DNA from: Bacillota bacterium
GTDB lineage: Bacteria; Bacillota; Bacilli; Paenibacillales; Paenibacillaceae
Length of the DNA stretch: 64,000 bases
Direction: 5' to 3'
Assembly: GCA_023391635.1 (NCBI GenBank)
Contig: JAEWAQ010000049.1
Location: 1-64,000 of the forward strand
Shown: positions 1-7,237 of the stretch, one piece after another
Numbering within the stretch: the stretch's first letter is position 1
Layout of the letters: each line of letters opens with the position of its first letter
Made by a program: the position numbers and the translations under genes
The notes under the pieces: model-generated
Seen by the model: the letters and a program-made list of their open reading frames with translations, nothing else
Database searches by the model: none
What the model was told of the DNA's origin: nothing

Positions 1-2093
1 CCGGGGCCCGGCAAGTTTACGGTCGTGCCATAATCCGCACCTATACTTGGCGCATCGCCGTCCGCGCTTCCGTTGCCGTCGAATGCGATCGTATAGGTGT
101 TGGCCGTCCATCTCGCGTACAGCGTGGCATCCACCGACCCGTTATAGAACCCTTCGCCTGCCTGATATGGGGTTCCTCCGTCCGGCTCCGTATTCCAGCC
201 CGCGAACGTATAGCCCGTTCTGGCCAAGCTGCCGCCGTCCGGCAGAGTCACAATATCGCCCTCAGCTTCCGTGATACTCGCGGGTGCGCTGCCGCTTGTG
301 TGTCCGTTGCCATCAAATGTGATCGTATAGGTCACCAATTCCCAAATCGCGTACAAAGTGATATCCGACAAATCGATGGTGAGCGAATCTCCCGGTTGAT
401 ACCCCGTCCCGCCGCCATCCGCTTCCGTATTCCATTCTGCGAACGAGTGTTGATTTTTGAAGAGGCTGCCGCGGCCTGGCAATGTGATGGTTGCGCCATA
501 ATTCGCATCGATAGGCGCAACGCTGCCTCCCGAATGTCCGTTGCCGTCAAATTTGACCGTATAGGAATTCACTTCCCATACGGCATACAGCGTGACATCC
601 GTGACGCCGATCATCAGCGGGTCGCCCGGTTGAAATAACGTCCCGCTGCCGTCCACCGCCGTTCTCCAGCCTGCAAAGTGATACCCCGTCTTGTATAAAT
701 CGGCGTATCCTTGTACCACAGCCTCTTCGTTAAAGCTGTAACTGTCGCCATCGATCGGTGCGTTTCCGCCCTCGCTACCGTTATCGTCATACAACACCTT
801 GGAGAGGATGAGGGTCCATTTCGCATACAACGTAATGTCGGCCGCTCCCATTGGTTCGCGGAACACGTAAGGATCCTGCAACTCTTCGTCCGAATACCAT
901 CCGTCGAATGTATACCCCATCCGCGACGGGTCGGCCGGCTCCGGAACCGGCTGGTCAAAGTCGATCGTCAAACTGTCCGTTTCCGAGCCACCATTACTGA
1001 CAAAGCTGACCGTGTACGGATTGGCTTGCCACTGCGCATATAAGGTGACGACGCTTCCCCGATCGCCGAGCGATTGTCCTTCGATGAACCCGTCCCCGCT
1101 GCCGTCCGGTTTCGTATTCCATCCCTTGAACGTGTGCCCCTCCCGGACCAGGTCGCCGGCGTTCATGACGGTTGCGGGGAGGACATCAGAGTAGCTGCCC
1201 CCGTCAATCGGCGCCGTGCCGCCCGTATGGCCGTTCCCGTTGTACACGACCGTATAGCCGTTCGTCTGCCATTGCGCGTACAGATCCACGTTGGCCGTAC
1301 CGATGGTCAATTTGTCGCCTTCGTGATACCACGTGCCGGTGCCGTCCAGCTTCGTATTCCATCCGAGGAAGGAGTAACCCTCCCTTACCATGCTTTCGAT
1401 ACCCGGAATCGTCACTTCGGTCTGATACGGCAATCGGACGGCATCCGGAGCGGAACCGCTCGTCAAGCCGTTGCCATAATAATTCAAATCATAGCTATTG
1501 ATTGCCCATTGTGCGTATAGGTGAATGTCTCCCTCGCCAATGGTCATATTCGTTCCCGGGACGTAAGGCGTTCCGCTGCCATCCGGCATCGTGTTCCACC
1601 CCGTGAAGGTATGACCCATTCTATTGAAACCGCTCAAGTCCTGGGGAAACACGGGAATCGTTTCTCCATATGCCCCGCCGAACGAAAATTCGCTGCCTTC
1701 CGTGCTGCCATTACCGTGATAATAGACAGACCAGTAGCCTATATCCCATTTCGCATATAACGTCACATCACGGCTCGGCATACCAAAGAAAGGAGTCCTC
1801 TCATATTGGAAGCCATAACCACTGCCGTCCGGGCTATAATTCCATTCGACAAATACATAGCCCTCCTTGCCGAGATCGCCGAGAGGCACGATATTTACCA
1901 CTTCCCCAGCTGCATACGTGTTGTTGTCGACGGGAACTGTCCCTCTCGTGCTTCCGTTGCCGTCATAGGTCACTTTATAGTCGCCGGCAGCAGCAGCCTG
2001 GCCTCCTCCCATGGCAAGCAGTCCCAGCATTCCCGCCGCGATGGCGGCCATCAATGTAAGCATCCACTTTGACTTTTTCCGATTGGCGTACAT
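1..2093 (-). CDS. Secreted InlB B-repeat (Listeria-Bacteroides repeat) surface protein, C-terminus off the left edge
   Basis: The frame stays open to base 1, so at least 697 residues are present and the C-terminus is missing. It opens with a signal peptide (basic start, then a hydrophobic stretch ending in a Gly/Ala-rich cleavage region near residue 37). The rest is a tandem array of units of roughly 70 residues, each with YxVxYxGNG at its start, a GYTFxGWN-like core and an LYAxW ending. Eight complete LYAxW endings are visible and a ninth unit begins at the edge. This is the beta-grasp InlB B-repeat, found in secreted and wall-bound adhesin-like proteins. The ATG at 2093 has AGGAG about 8 nt upstream. 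The element at 2152-2184 upstream also precedes the ABC exporter at 9396, which suggests co-regulation. The ligand and anchoring mode cannot be seen. Confidence 0.88.
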   Translation of the reverse strand, partial: MYANRKKSKWMLTLMAAIAAGMLGLLAMGGGQAAAAGDYKVTYDGNGSTRGTVPVDNNTYAAGEVVNIVPLGDLGKEGYVFVEWNYSPDGSGYGFQYERTPFFGMPSRDVTLYAKWDIGYWSVYYHGNGSTEGSEFSFGGAYGETIPVFPQDLSGFNRMGHTFTGWNTMPDGSGTPYVPGTNMTIGEGDIHLYAQWAINSYDLNYYGNGLTSGSAPDAVRLPYQTEVTIPGIESMVREGYSFLGWNTKLDGTGTWYHEGDKLTIGTANVDLYAQWQTNGYTVVYNGNGHTGGTAPIDGGSYSDVLPATVMNAGDLVREGHTFKGWNTKPDGSGDGFIEGQSLGDRGSVVTLYAQWQANPYTVSFVSNGGSETDSLTIDFDQPVPEPADPSRMGYTFDGWYSDEELQDPYVFREPMGAADITLYAKWTLILSKVLYDDNGSEGGNAPIDGDSYSFNEEAVVQGYADLYKTGYHFAGWRTAVDGSGTLFQPGDPLMIGVTDVTLYAVWEVNSYTVKFDGNGHSGGSVAPIDANYGATITLPGRGSLFKNQHSFAEWNTEADGGGTGYQPGDSLTIDLSDITLYAIWELVTYTITFDGNGHTSGSAPASITEAEGDIVTLPDGGSLARTGYTFAGWNTEPDGGTPYQAGEGFYNGSVDATLYARWTANTYTIAFDGNGSADGDAPSIGADYGTTVNLPGP

Positions 2094-2151
2094 GAAAGTC
2101 ACTCCTGTATCCGCTATGGTTACCTCCATCCTAAGCCTAGGGTCTACAGGC

Positions 2152-2184
2152 AAACTGAAAGGAAGCCGTTTCATGTCAGGTTTT
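2152..2184 (-). promoter_or_regulatory. Conserved 33-nt upstream element, copy A
   Basis: This block, 59 nt upstream of the InlB-repeat gene, matches 27 of 33 positions of the block at 9465-9497, 69 nt upstream of the ABC exporter. On the minus strand it begins AAAACCTGACATG and ends YTTTYAGTTT. Equal length, orientation and distance to the start codon suggest a shared promoter or regulator site. The protein that recognises it is not known; the neighbouring BTAD response regulator is a candidate by location only. Confidence 0.55.
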
Positions 2185-2197
2185 AGCGCGATTTGGC

Positions 2198-2214
2198 AAA
2201 AAAAAAAAAAAAAA
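2198..2214. repeat. Homopolymer run of 17 A (T on the coding strand)
   Basis: Seventeen consecutive A residues lie just upstream of the conserved element in front of the InlB-repeat gene. On the minus strand the run follows GGGG and could be the U-tract of a terminator for the upstream kinase gene, but I could not find a matching stem. Such runs are also prone to length change. Confidence 0.6.
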
Positions 2215-2305
2215 CCCCAGCGAAATTCACGCAGCGCCGTAGGAGCAACGGTCGCAGCGAATTCGCAAGCGTTCGGGTCTTTCTAAGGTCTATGTGCGGG
2301 GAATG

Positions 2306-5300
2306 TTAATCTTCGCCGATCAGCGGCACACGAATCGTCACGCTCGTGCCCCGTCCGGGCACGCTCTCGATCTCCAGCCCATGGCCGTACTGCCGCAGCA
2401 GGCGCTGGTGAATGTTGCGCAAGCCGACGCCGCCCTCGCCTTCGGCTTCTCTTGCGAGAATTTCCGCCGACGGAGCCGGCATGCCGACGCCGTCGTCTTC
2501 GACCGTGATGAGCGCTTCCGAATTTTCGGAACGCACCTTCACCGTCACGGTCCCACCGTCTTCCTTCTTCGTCACGCCATGCCGGACAGCATTCTCCACG
2601 AGCGGCTGAAGCGTCGTTGGCGGCAGCAGGCACAAAGACAAGGCCGTTTCTTCTATCTCATAACGAACCCGCAGCCGATCGCCGAAGCGGGCCTGTTCGA
2701 TTTGCAAGTACGCCTCCGTCAAATCCAGTTCCTTGCGGAGCGGCACGAGCCGCAGCTTGTTGTTGAAATCGAAGCTGCCACGCAGGTAGCGGCTGAGATG
2801 CAGGAGCAGGTCATGCGACGTCTGCGGTTCATCCAACGATAGAGAGACGATCGTGTTCAGCGCATTGTACAGAAAATGCGGCTTGATCTGCGCCTGCAGG
2901 AACGCCATCTCCGAACGCACCGCCTCTTCCGCGGAGCGCTTCATCTCGATGAGCGTGCGCGCCCTGGCCCGCAGCTCTTGCGGGCGGAACGGCTTGGTCA
3001 GATAATCGTTCGCCCCCGCCTCGAATCCGTACATCAGATCCTCGGGCTCGCTCCTGACCGTCGTCAATAGCACCGGCAGCTCGGTCAGCGCATACTTCTC
3101 CCGCAGGCGGCGGCAAGTCTCGTAGCCGGATAGCCCGGGCATCATGACGTCCAGGATGACCAGTCCGATCCCGCTGTCCGACCGCTCCAATATTTGCAAG
3201 GCTTCCATCCCGCTCGCTGCGGTCACGACGGCGTACGGCTCCTCCGACAGCACGGACTTAAGCACTCGCAGGTTAACCGGGTCGTCGTCGACGGCCAGAA
3301 TCGCCTGCCCCGGCTTTGCGGCGGCGGCAGCGGTGTTCGAACCATGCCTCGGCTCGGCAGCCGCGACGGCGGATTCCCGCGCAGCCGCCGTTTCCAGCCT
3401 GCCGATGGACAGACGTGACGCCATCTCGTCCCTGGCCCCTGCCCCCCCGCTCCCGTCGCGATCGGCCGCCCCCGTGCCAACGCCCGCCGTCGGGATCGTG
3501 AACGTGAAGACGGAGCCTTCGCCAACCTTCGAAGCGACGGAGACGGTTCCCCCATGCAGCTCAACCAGCCGTCTCGTAATGCCCAGACCGAGCCCGGCAC
3601 CTCCGTATTCCTTCGCCACGGCGGTGCCCGCCTGCTCGAACGATTGGAAGATCACCTCATACTGATCCTCAGGAATCCCGATGCCGGTGTCGGCGACGGC
3701 AATATGCAGCATGCCGCCCTCCGCCCGGGCAGAGACGACGACATCGCCCTCCGGCGTGAACTTGATCGCGTTGCCGATCAGGTTGTACACGATCTGCAGC
3801 AATCGGCTCTCGTCCGCCAGCGCGTAAGGAAGCGACTCCGGCCACTCCAGCCGCAGCGACACCGGCTTGCCCCCGATATAGTGGCGGAACACTTCCTCCT
3901 GCGCCGACACGACCGCCCGGACGTCCACCTTGCCCAGCTGCAGCCGGATTCCGTTATTTTTCAGCAGGCTCAGGTCGAGAATATCGTTGATCAAATTGGT
4001 CATGCGGCGCGCTACTGCGACGACGACTGTAAGCTGCTCCCGCTGGCTTTCGTTAAGCGGACCGGACTTGCCCTCGGATAACGCCTGAGACAAATTCAGA
4101 ATGCCGTGCAGCGGCGTCTTCAGTTCATGCGACGTATTGGCCAGAAATTCGTCCTTCAACCGGTTCATCGCGATCAGCTGCTCCGACATCGCGCCGATGG
4201 TCCGATAGGCATTCGTGAACCTGCCCGCGAGCACGAGCGCTTCCATGAACACCAGGATAATGAAGCCGTACGGCACGAGCTGCAGATCGATCCAGATGAT
4301 CCAGCCGTTGCTGTACAAAATATCGTGCATGGCGGAGGCGACGAAGATGAGCCAGCCCGTGAGCTGCAGCAGCGCCCCTTCCCGTCCGCGCCACAAGGCG
4401 AGCGAGAAGCCGCCGAGCAAGTAAGCGAGGGCGAGCAGGGACACGATCTTGAAATAATCGATCAGGCTCGTGAACAGCTCGGCCGGCAGCAGCAGCACGG
4501 TCGCGACGAAACCGCAGCCGACCCAGGCGAACAGCCGGACGACGCGCTTGTCGAACTCTTGCGGATACAGCTCGCGCACGAACAGCATCGCCATCGTCAC
4601 GCCGCCGTAGTACGTCAAATATTCGAGCACGATGATGACGCGTATGCTGACTTCCGGATATACTTCGACCAGGTAGATTCCGCCGACGACCCATTGGCGG
4701 ATCGCGCCGAGCAGGCAGCAGATGCCGAAATACAACGTCGACCGTTCGGAGCGCCGCAGTGCGAACACCGCGATCTGGTACAGGCCGAGCAGGGCGCAGC
4801 CGCCGAACACGGCCATGTTCACGAATGAGGCGCGCTCCTCCGACTGCTGCATGGCCTGCGCGGGGCCGAGCGTCAAGCTGAACCAGATGCCGCCTTCCGG
4901 ATAGATTCGATTTTCGATCTGAACGGCTAATTCGAACGAGCCGGCCGACGGCGTGAAGATCGCCGTCTGCGGCCGATACGCGGCACGTCCTTCTCCCTGC
5001 TGCGTCGAAAGCGTGCCCGCATGCGCGATTTCCCGTCCGTCTACATAGATTCGGTAAGCCGGCGCGATCGCGGGGATGCGCAAGCCGAGCGTGCCGACAT
5101 CTCCGCGCGTCAGCACGCGGAGCCGGTAAGTCGCGGTTCCGCGCCCCGGCATTCCGTCCTGCGTCCATTCTCCCGGCACCTTCTCGTAAGGGCTCCCCGC
5201 GTTCCCGCCGCCATTTTCATATTCTGTCGTCAACCGCTGCCCCGGATAGAACGCCCAAGCGCCATTCAACCGAACGGCGCCGTCGCGTTCCAAGCTCCAT

Positions 5301-5599
5301 TCCCGCAAATCCAGCACGCCGCTCTCCGCACTCGGCTGCGATTGTTCGGCCGTCAGACCGACAATCGGGAACGCCAGCGCCGCTGCGAGCACGGCGAACA
5401 TCGCCAGCAGCACAGCCAATCTGAATCTCCGATTTCGCACCAAGAACTTCCCGCCCCGCCCGGTATTCGTCTTCGCAACGTTTGACTTCATCATACCGTA
5501 ATTCAGGCGTCTTGTGTGTCCGAGATGATAGAGGGATTCGATGGCATAAGATTGGGCCAGGTCAGACCATTCGTCGACTTCGCGTTTCGGCTTGTCCAT
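2306..5599 (-). CDS. 7TM-DISM hybrid sensor histidine kinase with internal receiver and second LytS-type kinase core
   Basis: Membrane sensor of up to 1097 residues. In order: an N-terminal membrane segment (about 60-82), an extracellular 7TMR-DISM-type beta domain (about 95-245), seven membrane segments (about 255-455), HisKA with FLANTSHELKTPLHG (His491), HATPase (NLIGNAIKF near 607, GLGLGI near 670), a receiver (DDD at 771-773, phospho-Asp817, TKPF near 869), then a second LytS-type core, QIKPHFLYN with His908, and a final HATPase. Two kinase cores flank one receiver, so an internal relay is likely before transfer to a partner. The REC-BTAD regulator at 9585-10712 is the obvious candidate. 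The first start at 5599 has a weak RBS; ATG-ATG at 5494, close to the first membrane segment, is an alternative start. Ligand unknown. Confidence 0.85.
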   Translation of the reverse strand: MDKPKREVDEWSDLAQSYAIESLYHLGHTRRLNYGMMKSNVAKTNTGRGGKFLVRNRRFRLAVLLAMFAVLAAALAFPIVGLTAEQSQPSAESGVLDLREWSLERDGAVRLNGAWAFYPGQRLTTEYENGGGNAGSPYEKVPGEWTQDGMPGRGTATYRLRVLTRGDVGTLGLRIPAIAPAYRIYVDGREIAHAGTLSTQQGEGRAAYRPQTAIFTPSAGSFELAVQIENRIYPEGGIWFSLTLGPAQAMQQSEERASFVNMAVFGGCALLGLYQIAVFALRRSERSTLYFGICCLLGAIRQWVVGGIYLVEVYPEVSIRVIIVLEYLTYYGGVTMAMLFVRELYPQEFDKRVVRLFAWVGCGFVATVLLLPAELFTSLIDYFKIVSLLALAYLLGGFSLALWRGREGALLQLTGWLIFVASAMHDILYSNGWIIWIDLQLVPYGFIILVFMEALVLAGRFTNAYRTIGAMSEQLIAMNRLKDEFLANTSHELKTPLHGILNLSQALSEGKSGPLNESQREQLTVVVAVARRMTNLINDILDLSLLKNNGIRLQLGKVDVRAVVSAQEEVFRHYIGGKPVSLRLEWPESLPYALADESRLLQIVYNLIGNAIKFTPEGDVVVSARAEGGMLHIAVADTGIGIPEDQYEVIFQSFEQAGTAVAKEYGGAGLGLGITRRLVELHGGTVSVASKVGEGSVFTFTIPTAGVGTGAADRDGSGGAGARDEMASRLSIGRLETAAARESAVAAAEPRHGSNTAAAAAKPGQAILAVDDDPVNLRVLKSVLSEEPYAVVTAASGMEALQILERSDSGIGLVILDVMMPGLSGYETCRRLREKYALTELPVLLTTVRSEPEDLMYGFEAGANDYLTKPFRPQELRARARTLIEMKRSAEEAVRSEMAFLQAQIKPHFLYNALNTIVSLSLDEPQTSHDLLLHLSRYLRGSFDFNNKLRLVPLRKELDLTEAYLQIEQARFGDRLRVRYEIEETALSLCLLPPTTLQPLVENAVRHGVTKKEDGGTVTVKVRSENSEALITVEDDGVGMPAPSAEILAREAEGEGGVGLRNIHQRLLRQYGHGLEIESVPGRGTSVTIRVPLIGED

Positions 5600-5608
5600 C
5601 GTCTGCCG

Positions 5609-5917
5609 TCAGAGCATGGTGTCGATGGCCAACCAAATCAAGGGAAGCACCCATAAGAGCGGAATCAGCCCGGTCCATGTCGCAGCCTTGAACTTTCGCT
5701 TATGGTACAGGATCCAGCTGATCACGCCCGAGGCGATCAAGGCGATCGGGTACAGCCACACAAAGAGAAAGATCAAGATGGTCGGGGCGCTCGTCAGCGC
5801 TTCTGGCGAGTCGAACATCATGAATGACATAAGCGCAGTGATCAGCCAGACGGCCGACATCAAGACGTATAGGATCTGGCTGATGAGCAGGAAGAGGGAG
5901 ACTTTGACGTTTTTCAT
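5609..5917 (-). CDS. Small hypothetical membrane protein
   Basis: A 102-residue protein with three predicted membrane segments (about 7-33, 44-68 and 80-101) and a short basic KRKFK loop between the second and third. I do not recognise the family. GGAG lies about 12 nt before the ATG. The stop is 9 nt from the first possible start of the sensor kinase, so the two are probably co-transcribed and this could be an accessory membrane subunit of the kinase. That role is inference from position only. Confidence 0.6.
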   Translation of the reverse strand: MKNVKVSLFLLISQILYVLMSAVWLITALMSFMMFDSPEALTSAPTILIFLFVWLYPIALIASGVISWILYHKRKFKAATWTGLIPLLWVLPLIWLAIDTML

Positions 5918-6013
5918 TTGGAAGTATGCTCCTCGTGTAAGTGGTTAAGGCCGCGTCCCCGTATGAACAGCAAGGTCGTCGCAGCTTCCGTTCGGGTTGT
6001 CTTCGAAATCCGT

Positions 6014-6520
6014 CTAGCGGAATCGGTCGCAGAAACGGGCGAAGCCTTCGAATGTCGTCGTGTAAGTATGGACAGGCCCGTATTCGGTATCTCTTGTTTC
6101 CAGAACCTCGGCAAACTTCCGGTACAGCCCGTTTGTGTAGGCATTGGCGGCCATTGTCGGGATCCGCACCTCCGACACATCCGGCTGCATGTCTGCGATC
6201 TGATCCGCCAGCACTTGCAGCCCTCGGATGAACGTTCGGTTGCCCTGGTGGGAAGCCGCGAAGCAGCAGTTGTTCAGCACGGCGATGTCCTTGCGCTCGA
6301 ATTTCTGATGCTCGAGCCCGAGCACGAACCCTCCGATGCCGATCATACGGCCGTCTTCGTCCGTCAGCAGCGCGGCTCTGCCATGCTTGATGCAATGGAT
6401 GACGTCGAGCAGCACGTGCTTGACTTGATAATTCGGAATCACTTGCTGCCGGTGCGCCAGGTAAAAAGCGGTATATCGGCTCCAATCTTCGTTTGATTGG
6501 CATATGGTGAATTGCACCAT
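6014..6520 (-). CDS. GNAT-family N-acetyltransferase-like protein
   Basis: A 168-residue protein with a GNAT-like fold signature: the hydrophobic beta strands AALLTDEDGRMIGIGGFVLG, a middle helix after an N-rich turn, and a C-terminal NGLYRKFAEVLETRDTEYG segment resembling the last helix and strand of GNAT enzymes. Substrate unknown. The ATG at 6520 is chosen over an in-frame upstream start because GAGGAGG lies 7 nt before it. It lies downstream of a second GNAT-like gene and an exporter, which suggests modification of an exported or self-inhibitory molecule. It may have its own promoter in the 6521-6742 gap. Confidence 0.65.
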   Translation of the reverse strand: MVQFTICQSNEDWSRYTAFYLAHRQQVIPNYQVKHVLLDVIHCIKHGRAALLTDEDGRMIGIGGFVLGLEHQKFERKDIAVLNNCCFAASHQGNRTFIRGLQVLADQIADMQPDVSEVRIPTMAANAYTNGLYRKFAEVLETRDTEYGPVHTYTTTFEGFARFCDRFR

Positions 6521-6552
6521 TCGATTCGCCTCCTCTCTTTCGACACATTTTT

Positions 6553-6581
6553 GTTGCAATTATGGTATTAATAGATTATAT
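6553..6581 (+). promoter_or_regulatory. Sigma-A-type promoter pointing right
   Basis: TTGCAA (from about 6554), a spacer near 17 nt and TATATT form a good vegetative promoter on the plus strand. The -10 hexamer lies inside the palindrome at 6569-6598, and AGGAGG (6601-6606) follows. Confidence 0.5.
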
Positions 6582-6598
6582 TTCTATATAATCTATTA
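6569..6598. promoter_or_regulatory. Perfect palindrome, probable operator
   Basis: Thirteen-base perfect inverted arms (TAATAGATTATAT and its complement) flank a four-base TTCT centre. The dyad overlaps the -10 region of the plus-strand promoter and lies about 50 nt upstream of the GNAT gene start at 6520. This geometry suits a dimeric repressor. No regulator gene is adjacent; one may have been lost. Confidence 0.6.
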
Positions 6599-6613
6599 TA
6601 AGGAGGAGTGGCA

Positions 6614-6679
6614 ATGGGAGCACCAGCCTGCAATGCGCCAATGGCATCAGGGGTTGAAAGAGATCCGGCGCAGGTATAA
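6614..6679 (+). CDS. Possible 21-residue leader or remnant ORF
   Basis: An ATG placed 7 nt after AGGAGG and downstream of a promoter-operator opens a frame of 21 codons ending in TAA. A GC-rich hairpin follows at 6702-6719. The arrangement looks like a complete tiny transcription unit or the stump of a lost regulator gene. The peptide matches nothing I know. Confidence 0.25.
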   Translation: MGAPACNAPMASGVERDPAQV

Positions 6680-6701
6680 CCCGGAATCGGCATATCGGCT
6701 A

Positions 6702-6719
6702 GCCGGCAGAAATGCCGGC
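6702..6719 (+). terminator. GC-rich hairpin with short T-run
   Basis: GCCGGCA and TGCCGGC arms (7 bp) with a GAAA loop, followed by CTTT. It would end a short rightward transcript from the promoter at 6553. It also lies just past the stop of the minus-strand GNAT-like gene at 6743. Confidence 0.4.
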
Positions 6720-6742
6720 CTTTCGAACTTCCGATGCACCGT

Positions 6743-7237
6743 CTACCGATCGAGTCTCAGCAGGCTTTCCAACTTGATCGAATAGAAGTCCAGCATGCCG
6801 CAGGGCTGTTCCGCCGTACTCGTCAGCTTCGCCGCCTTGCCGAACAGTCCCCGATTGTACGTATCCGCAGCCGTATAGAAGACGACTTCCCTCACTTCTC
6901 TCGGCAACTCCAGCAATTGCTGCACGAACGCGCGCAGGGCTCCGAGCAGCACCGCCCCAACTCTGCGCGGCTCGTCAAGGCATAACAGATGGAGTTCGAT
7001 CCTGCCTGGATCCTTGTAGCGATCGTCTCTCGTGCCCACCGTAAATACCAAGGCCCCCGCGATCGTGCCGTCTTCCTCCACGCCGATCAGAAATCCTCGG
7101 TCTTCCAGCGAATACATGATGGAATTCAGCACGGTAATCCAGCTATAAGGGATCCCCAGCTTACCTCCATGTCGGCACAGAAACTGAATGCCTCGTTCTT
7201 GATCCGTCTCGTCGCGCGCGATCCGCCAAGCGATCAT
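6743..7237 (-). CDS. GNAT-like acetyltransferase, coupled to the ABC exporter
   Basis: A 164-residue protein resembling GNAT enzymes: the strand pair GFLIGVEEDGTIAGALVFTVG, an ELHLLCLDEPRRVG segment at the acetyl-CoA-binding position and a C-terminal DTYNRGLFGKA helix. Its ATG overlaps the stop of the exporter gene by 4 bp (ATGA), so the two are translationally coupled. This coupling suggests it acts on the substrate of the exporter or on the transporter itself. Substrate not deducible; the GNAT call is by pattern only. Confidence 0.65.
   Translation of the reverse strand: MIAWRIARDETDQERGIQFLCRHGGKLGIPYSWITVLNSIMYSLEDRGFLIGVEEDGTIAGALVFTVGTRDDRYKDPGRIELHLLCLDEPRRVGAVLLGALRAFVQQLLELPREVREVVFYTAADTYNRGLFGKAAKLTSTAEQPCGMLDFYSIKLESLLRLDR

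Noticed and set aside
2215..2290. Intrinsic terminator stem upstream of the A17 tract
   Set aside because: CGCAGCG repeats in this stretch are direct, not inverted; no stable stem adjoins the T-run.
4125..5168. Minus-strand frame of about 347 codons inside the sensor kinase
   Set aside because: It lies in another frame of the kinase gene and is extremely Arg/Ala-rich; a compositional artefact.
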